From Ruminococcaceae bacterium UBA5391 (GTDB lineage Bacteria > Bacillota > Clostridia > Oscillospirales > Acutalibacteraceae), in the NCBI GenBank assembly GCA_002410755.1, contig DHOL01000081.1, positions 1 through 7,486 on the forward strand: DNA of 7,486 nt, given 5' to 3'. The notes beneath the pieces are model-generated. The model was not told the origin of the DNA and made no database searches. It was given only the letters and a program-made list of their open reading frames with translations. Of this stretch, positions 1-6,717 are shown in pieces. Both the position numbers and the translations under genes were made by a program. Each line of letters begins with the position of its first letter. Within the stretch, counting starts at the first letter, position 1.

Positions 1-1
1 A

Positions 2-2272
2 TCCGGATGCGCTTTTGATATGGCGGGCGCAACGGTGAATCTGAGGCTTGTGGCCGCCAATACGCTTTCCAGCAACGACGGATACGCCGGACTGCAGGCG
101 TCAACGGGCTCCTCGCTTACGGTGAACGGCTCCGGCAGCCTGACGGTGACCGGCGGCAACGACGGCGCGGGCGGCGCCGTAATTGCAGACGGTGCAAACA
201 CTGCCGTAACGGTTACGGGGGGCACTGGGTTCGACATTGGCTCGGGCAGTGGCAATTCGACGGGCGGCACCCTAACTATGAAAAACAATGCCGCGGTTAA
301 CCTGAACCGGAACGGTACGAACGCGAATACCAGCTTCATCACCGGTACTGTAGGTGGAGACGGCGCTGGCCTCTCGGCTGGCACGTATTTGGATTCGCAT
401 AAACTGCTCTCATTAAGCAGCTTCACCGCTTCGCCCGAATCGGGCGTAATTGCTTTTGACAGCATAACGCTGACCGCAAATATCACAGGGCTGTCGGAAA
501 TCAATGCGCAGGGTCAAATCGGCTTTTATGACAACGGTACGAAAATAGGGCAGGCTTCCCTCACCCGCTTGGCTGCCGGAAGCGCCGACGCGACAGCTGC
601 GTTTATATGGACGGCAAGCGAAGGCACACATATACTCACAGCGCAGTATGTTCAGAATGAAACCGCGGACAGCTATTATATGACCGATACAGGAGAACTT
701 GATTCAATCATAGTGAACAAGGCGACGCCGCCGACAGTAGTATTTCCGTCCGCCGGTGCAATTACATACGGGCAACAGCTCTCGGCTTCCGTGCTGACAG
801 GCGGCAGCGGCGACGGCAACTTCGCATGGGAAAACCCGGCTGCGATACCTACCGTCATCAATAGCGGTTACACTGTCGTGTTTACGCCCGACGATACCGA
901 TAACTATGACTACACCGGATTTACGCTATCCCAGACAGTCGCTATCACCGTAAACAAAGCGAACCCTGTGGTGACTTTCCCAACAGCCGGCGAAATCACA
1001 TACGAACAACCCCTATCAGCTTCCGCGCTGACAGGCGGCAGCGGCGACGGTAGCTTTGCGTGGGAAAGTCCCGCTACTGTGCCCACCGTTGTCAACAGCG
1101 GCTACAACGTCGTTTTTACGCCTGCTGATATAGATAACTATAATACGGTATCCCAGACTGTGCTTATATCGGTTCTCAAAGCCGAGCAGGCGGCGCTGGT
1201 TGTTGATGGCATTCCGGACACGCTCACCTATGGCCATCTACCCTTTGATTTGCTGGGTAGGGGCGGTAGCGGCACCGGCAGCTTTAGCTACGAAGTCACA
1301 TCGGGGGATGCGGTATCCGTAAGCGCAAGCGGCACCGTTACAGTGCTGAAAGTAGGGACTGCCGGGATCACCGCCACCAAGTCGGGCGATTCCAATTATC
1401 TATCCGCTTCCACCTATATTCCGATTTTGGTGAATAAAGCGGTACCCACCTACACCATCACCTTTGGCCCAACGCTGCCAATCTGCTCGGGCTACACCGT
1501 TATAGCCGAGGCTGGTTCTTCCTCGCCCGTGACCTCCGGCGGGAGCTTCAGCTTCACCGTTGCCATCGCCGGCGGCTACCATAAGGGGGCAGGCTTTGCG
1601 GTCAAGGCGAACGGCACAACGCTCACGGCGAACGGCAGCGGTGTATACACCATTTCCGATATCACGCAAAATCAGGCTATTACCGTAGAAGGTGTGGTAC
1701 AGGATACGCCCGCATCCGGCAGCGGCTGCACCCCGCCTGTCGACACCACCGTGTATAACGACCCCATTAAGCCCAGCGCCACCATTTGGCTTAGCGGCAG
1801 CGGACTTGCCGGCGACGACCTTTTAGTGACGGAAACGATCACAAGCGGCGTCAACTACAACGCTATGCTCAAGCTGGCCGATAAGGACGATATTTTCCGC
1901 GTATACAACATATCTCTCAAGAGCGGCAAAACGTCCACCGGCAGCGCCATGTACCTCACGCTCGACCTGGCGGAAAAATATGCGGGGCAAGCGTTCACGC
2001 TGGTACATAAAAAGGCCGACGGTACCTTTGAATACCTTTACGCCACGGCGGACGTGGACGGCAAAGTAAAGTTTGGCCCGGTGTATGAGCTTTCGCCCTT
2101 CATGCTGGTGAAGGGGCAGCTGCTCAATACGCCGACAGTCGAGGTAGTAATCATCCCCCAAACGGGCGATGCCTCCAACCCGCTTCCCTATGCACTGTTG
2201 GTGCTTGCCGCCTTGTGCGGTATGGGAGCAACGGTTTATAGAGAAAAGCGTACACAGGCAAAACATTTCTAG
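2..2272 (+). CDS. Sortase-anchored Ig-like repeat surface protein (5' partial)
   Basis: The reading frame is open to the left edge, so the N-terminus and signal peptide lie outside the window; the ATG at 20 is internal. Residue numbers here count from that ATG. Residues 1-125 are Gly/Thr/Asn-rich with alternating hydrophobics (LTVNGSGSLTVTGG), typical of stacked beta-strand regions in clostridial surface proteins. Residues 135-234 resemble a bacterial Ig-like domain (ITLTANI, IGFYDNGTKIG, GTHILTAQY). Residues 235-387 are two near-copies of one Ig-like module, and 388-473 a more distant third (YGHLPFDLLGRGGSGTGSF). Residues 475-560 and 575-700 are further beta-rich modules; the last resembles the final module found before the anchor in other Firmicutes wall proteins. 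The protein ends with IPQTGD (712-717), a hydrophobic helix and a basic tail, so it is probably attached to peptidoglycan by a sortase. Adhesion or matrix binding is a guess; no catalytic motif is visible. Confidence 0.9.
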   Translation, partial: SGCAFDMAGATVNLRLVAANTLSSNDGYAGLQASTGSSLTVNGSGSLTVTGGNDGAGGAVIADGANTAVTVTGGTGFDIGSGSGNSTGGTLTMKNNAAVNLNRNGTNANTSFITGTVGGDGAGLSAGTYLDSHKLLSLSSFTASPESGVIAFDSITLTANITGLSEINAQGQIGFYDNGTKIGQASLTRLAAGSADATAAFIWTASEGTHILTAQYVQNETADSYYMTDTGELDSIIVNKATPPTVVFPSAGAITYGQQLSASVLTGGSGDGNFAWENPAAIPTVINSGYTVVFTPDDTDNYDYTGFTLSQTVAITVNKANPVVTFPTAGEITYEQPLSASALTGGSGDGSFAWESPATVPTVVNSGYNVVFTPADIDNYNTVSQTVLISVLKAEQAALVVDGIPDTLTYGHLPFDLLGRGGSGTGSFSYEVTSGDAVSVSASGTVTVLKVGTAGITATKSGDSNYLSASTYIPILVNKAVPTYTITFGPTLPICSGYTVIAEAGSSSPVTSGGSFSFTVAIAGGYHKGAGFAVKANGTTLTANGSGVYTISDITQNQAITVEGVVQDTPASGSGCTPPVDTTVYNDPIKPSATIWLSGSGLAGDDLLVTETITSGVNYNAMLKLADKDDIFRVYNISLKSGKTSTGSAMYLTLDLAEKYAGQAFTLVHKKADGTFEYLYATADVDGKVKFGPVYELSPFMLVKGQLLNTPTVEVVIIPQTGDASNPLPYALLVLAALCGMGATVYREKRTQAKHF
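722..1180 (+). repeat. Two tandem Ig-like module copies inside the surface protein gene
   Basis: Copy 1 covers 722-958 (79 codons) and copy 2 covers 959-1180 (74 codons). Both share the order FP-x-AG-x-ITY, LSAS-x-LTGGSGDG-x-FAWE, P-x-V-x-NSGY-x-VVFTP and DNY, ending SQTV. The length difference is one codon near the start and four codons after DNY. The central part is identical at DNA level over 24 bases (793-816 and 1027-1050), including silent positions, which points to recent duplication or gene conversion. A diverged third unit follows at 1181-1441. The module looks like the repeat units common in secreted bacterial stalk proteins. Confidence 0.85.
2153..2269 (+). other. C-terminal cell-wall sorting signal (IPQTG type)
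   Basis: The last 39 residues of the surface protein have the three-part sortase signal: the pentapeptide IPQTG followed by D, a hydrophobic stretch of about 20 residues (PLPYALLVLAALCGMGATVY), and a charged tail beginning REKR. IPQTG is the LPXTG motif with Ile in the first position, a common natural variant. In this family a sortase cuts between T and G and links the protein to the cell wall. No sortase gene is in the window. Confidence 0.88.
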
Positions 2273-2283
2273 TAAGCGAAAAC

Positions 2284-2311
2284 AGGGGGCAGGTTAGGCA
2301 CCCCCTCTGCC
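2284..2311 (+). other. G/C-run hairpin(s) upstream of the terminator
   Basis: AGGGGG (2284-2289) can pair with CCCCCT (2301-2306). Alternatively GGCAG (2288-2292) can pair with CTGCC (2307-2311). The two pairings exclude one another. This element begins 11 nt after the stop codon of the surface protein gene and directly precedes the main terminator hairpin, so it may contribute to a double-hairpin 3' end. It has no U-tract of its own. Confidence 0.4.
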
Positions 2312-2315
2312 AATT

Positions 2316-2347
2316 TGCACCCCCTTGAGCATAGGGGGTGCATTTGT
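2316..2347 (+). terminator. Intrinsic terminator of the surface protein gene
   Basis: A perfect 10-bp stem is formed by TGCACCCCCT (2316-2325) and AGGGGGTGCA (2333-2342), with a 7-nt loop TGAGCAT. It is followed by TTTGT, a short and imperfect U-rich tail. It lies 43 nt after the stop codon and well before the next promoter, as expected for a rho-independent terminator. The weak tail is the main reason for less than full confidence; the stem could also act mainly as a 3' stabiliser. Confidence 0.75.
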
Positions 2348-2446
2348 ATCAATATTTGAGTGCCAACACATGGTACGTCAATCCGAACACCCGCCAATAA
2401 ATCCATAAAAATATATAATGCAATATAAAATAATATTCAAACTTAT

Positions 2447-2474
2447 TCATATTGACAACTAAACAAGAATATGA
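2447..2474. repeat. 7-bp inverted repeat overlapping the operon promoter
   Basis: TCATATT (2447-2453) and AATATGA (2468-2474) are exact reverse complements separated by 14 nt, with centres 21 bp apart, about two helical turns. The left arm overlaps the first bases of the -35 box and the right arm overlaps the -10 region. It could be a second regulator site, but the surrounding DNA is very AT-rich, so a chance match is quite possible. Confidence 0.3.
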
Positions 2475-2478
2475 TACT
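2452..2478 (+). promoter_or_regulatory. Sigma-A-type promoter of the tetR-transporter operon
   Basis: A consensus -35 box TTGACA is at 2452-2457. The best -10 candidate is GATACT at 2473-2478 with a short 15-nt spacer; ATACTT one base later gives 16 nt. TATGAT at 2470-2475 fits the consensus better but is only 12 nt away. The DNA upstream (about 2400-2450) is nearly all A and T, as in promoters with UP-like elements. Transcription would start near 2485, just at the palindrome. This is the only evident promoter for the four genes that follow. Confidence 0.65.
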
Positions 2479-2484
2479 TAATTG

Positions 2485-2501
2485 ATAGACAGTCGGTCTA
2501 T
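2485..2501. promoter_or_regulatory. Probable TetR-family operator
   Basis: ATAGAC (2485-2490) and GTCTAT (2496-2501) are perfect inverted half-sites around a 5-nt centre AGTCG. A 17-bp site with GAC/GTC half-sites is the size and form that TetR-family dimers recognise. It sits immediately after the -10 region, over the expected transcription start, and 16 bp before the regulator's own start codon. That placement suggests autorepression that also controls the downstream transporters. Binding itself is inferred. Confidence 0.75.
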
Positions 2502-2506
2502 AGAAC

Positions 2507-2511
2507 GGAGG
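2507..2511 (+). promoter_or_regulatory. Ribosome binding site that fixes the tetR start
   Basis: GGAGG lies 6 nt before the ATG at 2518. This favours 2518 over the in-frame TTG at 2482, which lacks a ribosome binding site and would put the operator inside the coding sequence and the start at or before the transcription start. Confidence 0.85.
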
Positions 2512-2517
2512 ATAAAT

Positions 2518-3144
2518 ATGCGCGTTATAAAAGAAGCCGAGGAACGTCAAAACGAAATACTTGATGCGGCGGATGAACTTTTCGGTCAGAAAGGTTTTGA
2601 TGATACAAGCACAAACGATATTCTCGAAAAAGTGGGAATTGCGCGTGGAACGCTCTATTATCATTTCAAATCCAAGGAGAACATTATGGATGCCCTAGTA
2701 GAGCGTTATAGTGTTTGCCTTGTAGCTAGAGCGCAAAAAATCGCCGCAGACACCGGCGTACCAATCATTAACCGTATTATTGGTGTTATTATGGCGCTGA
2801 ACGTAGACAATGGAAACGGCAAGGAAATGATAGAGCAAATGCACAAGCCGCAGAATGCGTTGATGCATCAAAAAACGCAAAAGGCTATTTTAAGTGGTAT
2901 TACGCCAATCCTTGCGGCACTTATCGAAGAGGGCGTCCTGCAAGGTTTATTCAACACACCTTTCCCCTATGAGTGTATGGAAATGGTTATCACCTACGCG
3001 AATACTATTTTTGATGGCGACATGGAAATGACAGGAGAGGAACGTATGAAACGCATGCAGGCATTCATTTTCAATATAGAACGGCTGCTCGACGTAGAGA
3101 GCGGAAGCCTTGTGCCTAGCGTTATGCAAATGTTCGATAACTAA
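2518..3144 (+). CDS. TetR/AcrR-family transcriptional regulator
   Basis: This is a 208-residue protein, the usual length for the family. Residues 10-57 form the TetR DNA-binding domain: helix 1 (RQNEILDAADELFGQKGF), the helix-turn-helix with TSTNDILEKVG then the recognition helix IARGTLYYHF, followed by KSKENIMDAL. The remaining roughly 150 residues are a helical, poorly conserved ligand-binding and dimer region that matches no sensor I can name. Family members usually repress nearby exporter genes and release DNA when a small hydrophobic ligand binds. Here the gene is first in the operon, directly behind a perfect palindrome at the promoter, so autorepression together with control of the three transporter genes is the natural inference. 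The inducer is unknown. The next gene starts 13 nt after the stop codon. Confidence 0.93.
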   Translation: MRVIKEAEERQNEILDAADELFGQKGFDDTSTNDILEKVGIARGTLYYHFKSKENIMDALVERYSVCLVARAQKIAADTGVPIINRIIGVIMALNVDNGNGKEMIEQMHKPQNALMHQKTQKAILSGITPILAALIEEGVLQGLFNTPFPYECMEMVITYANTIFDGDMEMTGEERMKRMQAFIFNIERLLDVESGSLVPSVMQMFDN

Positions 3145-3147
3145 GAT

Positions 3148-3151
3148 GAGG
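3148..3151 (+). promoter_or_regulatory. Ribosome binding site that fixes the MFS gene start
   Basis: GAGG ends 6 nt before the ATG at 3158. The in-frame ATG at 3146 overlaps this element and has no purine-rich sequence in front of it, and the frame open from 3110 would overlap the regulator gene. Position 3158 is therefore the better start. Confidence 0.7.
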
Positions 3152-3157
3152 CGCGTA

Positions 3158-4399
3158 ATGAATAAATCCGAAAATCATTTCAACAAATTCCTTGTTTTAT
3201 GGTCAGGAGAGTTTATTTCGGCAATTGGAAGCGGTCTTACCTCTTTTGGACTGGGCGTTTATGTGTTCGAGCAGACCGGAAAAGCATCGGCGATAGCACT
3301 TGTAACTCTGCTGGCGTTTATGCCTGCACTCCTTTTAAGCGCTCCTACCGGAGTTCTCGCCGATCGCTATGACCGCAGGGTTTTGATGGTGCTGGGCGAC
3401 AGTCTTTCCGCAGTGGGACTTGTATTCATTCTGATTTGTATGCTTCGGGGTGAAGCGCAGCTCTGGCAAATTTGCGTGGGAGTTACGATCAGTTCGGTGT
3501 TTTATTCCTTGCTTGAACCTGCATATAAAGCGACCGTAACTGATTTGCTGACTCCGGAGCAATACACAAAGGCAAGCGGACTTGTGGGAATAGCAGGCTC
3601 GGCTAAATACGTTATTTCACCCGTGCTCGCCGGCTTTTTGCTTACCGTCTCGGATATTAAGCTGCTGCTTATCATTGACATTTGTACTTTTTTTATAACA
3701 GTTGCCTCAACGCTTGTTGTACGTAGTGGCATTGTTTCCAAAAAAAGTGAAGCAACGACATCGTTTCTGCGTGAATTAAATGACGGCTGGGGTGCTGTTA
3801 CGGAAAACAGAGGGGTGCTTATACTGGTTATGATGGGGGCGGTTATTACCTTTTTTCTCGGCTTCATACAGACGCTTTCAGCACCGATGTTGCTTGCTTT
3901 TTCTGACAGTGCCACGTTGGGACTTGCCGAGACAATTTGCGCATCCGGAATGCTTGTGTCAAGCGTGTTAGTTGGAATAATCAGCATCAAAAAGGGTTAT
4001 GCAAAAATACTTTCAACAACGTTGCTTTTTGCCGGAATTTTTATGGTAGTGTTTGGGTTGCGTGAAGATCTCCTGTTAATTTGCATTTCCGGTTTTCTTT
4101 TTTTCGCAATGCTGCCCTTTGCAAATTCATCGCTCGATTATATGGTGCGAACCAATATCAAAAATGAGCTTCAAGGTAGAGCGTGGGGATTAATCGGTAT
4201 AATTTCTCAGCTTGGCTTTGTTGCCGCTTATGCCCTATCGGGCGTATTGGCGGATTATGCAGGCAAAGCCCTTAAAATTGGAGTCGGACGGGGTGCGGGT
4301 TCTTTAATTGTTGTTGCGGGTTTGCTTTTGTCTGTGACCGCTGTCGTTTTGTATCAAATGAAATCGGTTAGGCAGCTTGAGAAAAGAGGTGTGTCATGA
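3158..4399 (+). CDS. MFS exporter (12-helix, MFS_3-like)
   Basis: The product is a 413-residue integral membrane protein with about 12 hydrophobic helices. The first begins near residue 10 (FLVLWSGEFISAIGSGLTSFGLGVYVF). The MFS motif A is clear in the loop after helix 2: GVLADRYDRR at residues 65-74, with Asp69, Arg70 and Arg73-Arg74. A polar loop at about 193-220 separates the two six-helix halves. The stretch GRAWGLIGIISQLGFVAAYALSGVLAD (340-366) matches the conserved pattern of the C-terminal half in the MFS_3 / EntS-like exporter group. Such proteins are mostly proton-driven drug or siderophore exporters in the cytoplasmic membrane. The substrate cannot be told. The stop overlaps the next start in ATGA (4396-4399), which implies translational coupling with the ABC permease. 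Unlike many efflux operons, two kinds of transporter share this transcript. Confidence 0.9.
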   Translation: MNKSENHFNKFLVLWSGEFISAIGSGLTSFGLGVYVFEQTGKASAIALVTLLAFMPALLLSAPTGVLADRYDRRVLMVLGDSLSAVGLVFILICMLRGEAQLWQICVGVTISSVFYSLLEPAYKATVTDLLTPEQYTKASGLVGIAGSAKYVISPVLAGFLLTVSDIKLLLIIDICTFFITVASTLVVRSGIVSKKSEATTSFLRELNDGWGAVTENRGVLILVMMGAVITFFLGFIQTLSAPMLLAFSDSATLGLAETICASGMLVSSVLVGIISIKKGYAKILSTTLLFAGIFMVVFGLREDLLLICISGFLFFAMLPFANSSLDYMVRTNIKNELQGRAWGLIGIISQLGFVAAYALSGVLADYAGKALKIGVGRGAGSLIVVAGLLLSVTAVVLYQMKSVRQLEKRGVS

Positions 4400-6714
4400 A
4401 CTTTAAAATCATATTAAACGACTTTGCAAAAAGTAAATTCATTACGCTTGCCACCACCATATTTATTGCGGCAGCAACTCTACTTGTGTCTCTGGCGGCA
4501 ATACTGGCTGTCAATCTCACAGGTGCGATAGATGCGATGATGCAGCAGGCCGAAACACCGCATTTTATGCAGATGCATTCCGGCGAAATTGACATTACAA
4601 GGCTTACTAACTTTGCAAACCAAGAAGATGGCGTTGATGAGTTTCAAGTGCTGGAATTTTTGAACATTGACAATTCAAAAATACAACTCGGAGAAAACTC
4701 TCTTAGTCGCAATACACAGGATAACGGCTTTTCTGTGCAAAGCGAAACATTTGATTATCTCCTTGACCTTGATGGGAATATTATTCATGCAAATGATGGC
4801 GAACTTTATGTTCCAATCTGCTATATGCGTGATAATACTACAAAGGTTGGCGACAAGGCCATTGTAAGCGGAAAGGAATATACCGTCGCTGGGTTTTTGC
4901 GAGATTCGCAGATGAACTCAATGCTATCCTCCTCAAAGCGGTTTCTTGTCAGCAAAAGCGATTTTGCAAGCTTGAAAAACCTTGGAAATATGGAATATCT
5001 CATTGAGTTCAGACTAAAGAATATATCGGAGCTTAGTTCGTTTGGGATGGCTTATACCGCCAAAGGGCTACCGGCGAACGGCCCAACTATTACCTATCCA
5101 CTTTTCAAAATGCTAAATGCAATGTCTGATGGCATGATGATAGGTGTAATTTTGCTGATTAGCATTCTCGTAGTGACGATTGCATTACTATGTGTGCGGT
5201 TTACACTTCTTGCGAAAATTGAGGACGAAATAAAAGAAATTGGCGTTATGAAAGCCATCGGGCTGCGTATTTCGGACATCAAGCAAATCTTCCTTGCAAA
5301 ATATGCGGCGATTGGAGTTATCGGATGCATTTTAGGCTTTGCGCTTTCCTTTGCATTTCGAGGAATGCTCACCCAAAACATACGGCTTACGATGGGAGAA
5401 AGCACAAACGCCTCTATTGCTAATGTCCTTGCTATGGTTTTAGTGCTGCTTATCTTTTTCGTGATCATTCTCTTTGTAAATGGAATACTTAGGAATTTTC
5501 AGAAAATATCAGCTATCGAGGCAATACGTTTCGGTACAAATCATGCAAAGCATGCGGTCGCAAAAAACTTTTCTCTGAGCAAAAACAAACTGTTTGATAC
5601 AAACGTTTTCCTCGGGATAAAGGATGTTCTTGCAAGGAAAGGATTATATGCCACCATGCTCGTAGTGCTTGTACTTGCAACATTTATAATGATTGTTCCG
5701 CAGAATTTATACAGCACCATTTCCGCAAAAAGCTTTGCTACCTATATGGGAATCGGCAACTGCGATATGCGTATTGATATTCAGCAGATAGACGATATTT
5801 CCGAGAAAGCCACTCAAGTTGCGGATATGATGGGCAGCGATAAATACATTTCAAAGTATACGGTACTTGCAACAAAAGCATTCAAAGTAAAGCTGGCAGA
5901 CGGATCTGTGGAAAGTATGAAAATTGAACTTGGCGACCACAGCGTATTTCCTGTGTACTATTCAAAAGGCAAGTCGCCCACAACATCAGACGAAATTGCA
6001 CTTTCGGTAATTAACGCTGATGAGCTGAATAAAAAAGTCGGAGAGGTGATTACCCTGATAACAGACGAGGGTGAGAAAACTCTTACAATATGTGGAATTT
6101 ACTCCGACATCACAAACGGTGGAAAAACCGCCAAGGCAGTTTTTCCAGATAACTCGACGGATATTATCTGGAGCATCATTTACGCATCACTGACCTCGCA
6201 ATCAGCAATAGAAAATACATCTTTAAGATATTCCAATCAATTTGCATTTGCAAAGGTGACTGACACGCAGGAATATATTTCACAGACATATGGGCAGACA
6301 CTTATTTCAGTCAAACAGGCATCCATTGCCGCAATTGCCGTATCGCTTATCATCATTGTACTGGTTACATCGTTGTTTATGAAAATGTTGGTGGTAAAGG
6401 ATAGATACTCCATAGCGGTCATGAAAGCGTGCGGCTTTACAAATGCAGATATAAGGCTTCAGTATATTTCACGCTCGGCATTTGTATTGTTACTCGGTAT
6501 TATAATTGGAACTTTTTTGGCAAATACCGTAGGAGAGATGATTGCAGGCGTGGTCATTTCCTCGTTTGGTGCATCCTCCTTCAGGTTTACGCCAGCCCCA
6601 CTTTTAGCATATTTGCTTTACCCGCTGATTATGGTGTGCGCTGTGTTTACCGCAACATTCTTCAGTACTTCGACTGCGGATGTGATAAAAATATCAGAGA
6701 ATATAAAGGAGTAG
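4396..6714 (+). CDS. ABC transporter permease with two FtsX domains
   Basis: The product is a 772-residue membrane protein built as a duplicated four-helix unit. Helix 1 is at about residues 16-40, followed by an extracytoplasmic domain at about 45-240. An FtsX domain follows with helices near 246-268, 300-322 and 342-364. The second half has a helix at 415-437, an extracytoplasmic domain at about 440-638 and a second FtsX domain with helices near 641-665, 692-718 and 735-757. Each FtsX domain carries the cytoplasmic coupling segment after its first helix (EIGVMKAIGLRISDI at 281-295; SIAVMKACGFTNADI at 672-686). One chain may therefore provide both halves of a transporter of the MacB/LolCDE/Bce (type VII) group, which moves amphiphiles or peptides, or transmits ATP-driven force, rather than passing substrate through a central channel. 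It differs from the 10-helix BceB permeases in having two external domains. It is preceded by GAGG at 4386-4389, and its ATPase follows after 3 nt. Confidence 0.92.
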   Translation: MNFKIILNDFAKSKFITLATTIFIAAATLLVSLAAILAVNLTGAIDAMMQQAETPHFMQMHSGEIDITRLTNFANQEDGVDEFQVLEFLNIDNSKIQLGENSLSRNTQDNGFSVQSETFDYLLDLDGNIIHANDGELYVPICYMRDNTTKVGDKAIVSGKEYTVAGFLRDSQMNSMLSSSKRFLVSKSDFASLKNLGNMEYLIEFRLKNISELSSFGMAYTAKGLPANGPTITYPLFKMLNAMSDGMMIGVILLISILVVTIALLCVRFTLLAKIEDEIKEIGVMKAIGLRISDIKQIFLAKYAAIGVIGCILGFALSFAFRGMLTQNIRLTMGESTNASIANVLAMVLVLLIFFVIILFVNGILRNFQKISAIEAIRFGTNHAKHAVAKNFSLSKNKLFDTNVFLGIKDVLARKGLYATMLVVLVLATFIMIVPQNLYSTISAKSFATYMGIGNCDMRIDIQQIDDISEKATQVADMMGSDKYISKYTVLATKAFKVKLADGSVESMKIELGDHSVFPVYYSKGKSPTTSDEIALSVINADELNKKVGEVITLITDEGEKTLTICGIYSDITNGGKTAKAVFPDNSTDIIWSIIYASLTSQSAIENTSLRYSNQFAFAKVTDTQEYISQTYGQTLISVKQASIAAIAVSLIIIVLVTSLFMKMLVVKDRYSIAVMKACGFTNADIRLQYISRSAFVLLLGIIIGTFLANTVGEMIAGVVISSFGASSFRFTPAPLLAYLLYPLIMVCAVFTATFFSTSTADVIKISENIKE

Positions 6715-6717
6715 CTT

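Noticed and set aside
676..1095. Two similar 61-residue open frames on the minus strand (676-861 and 910-1095)
   Set aside because: They resemble each other only because they are antisense to the duplicated Ig-like modules. No ribosome binding sites or independent support.
1823..2266. 147-residue minus-strand frame opposite the end of the surface protein gene
   Set aside because: It lies wholly within a well-supported gene that ends in a recognisable sorting signal. The antisense product looks like no known protein and is explained by the low stop frequency in GC-rich DNA.
2482..2517. Upstream TTG start for the TetR regulator adding 12 residues
   Set aside because: It would place the operator inside the gene and lies at or before the expected transcription start, whereas the ATG at 2518 has GGAGG at 6 nt.
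2273..2517. Riboswitch, tRNA, small RNA or CRISPR in the intergenic region
   Set aside because: Apart from the terminator hairpins, promoter and operator I see no conserved RNA core, cloverleaf or spaced direct repeats; 2348-2446 is plain AT-rich DNA.
3110..3157. Longer start for the MFS gene overlapping the regulator gene
   Set aside because: No ribosome binding site. The extra residues are not membrane-like, and GAGG at 3148-3151 points to the ATG at 3158.
3502..3990. 162-residue minus-strand frame opposite the MFS gene
   Set aside because: It is a shadow of the MFS gene, with Ser/Thr/Ile-rich composition typical of the reverse of hydrophobic helix codons, and no start signals.
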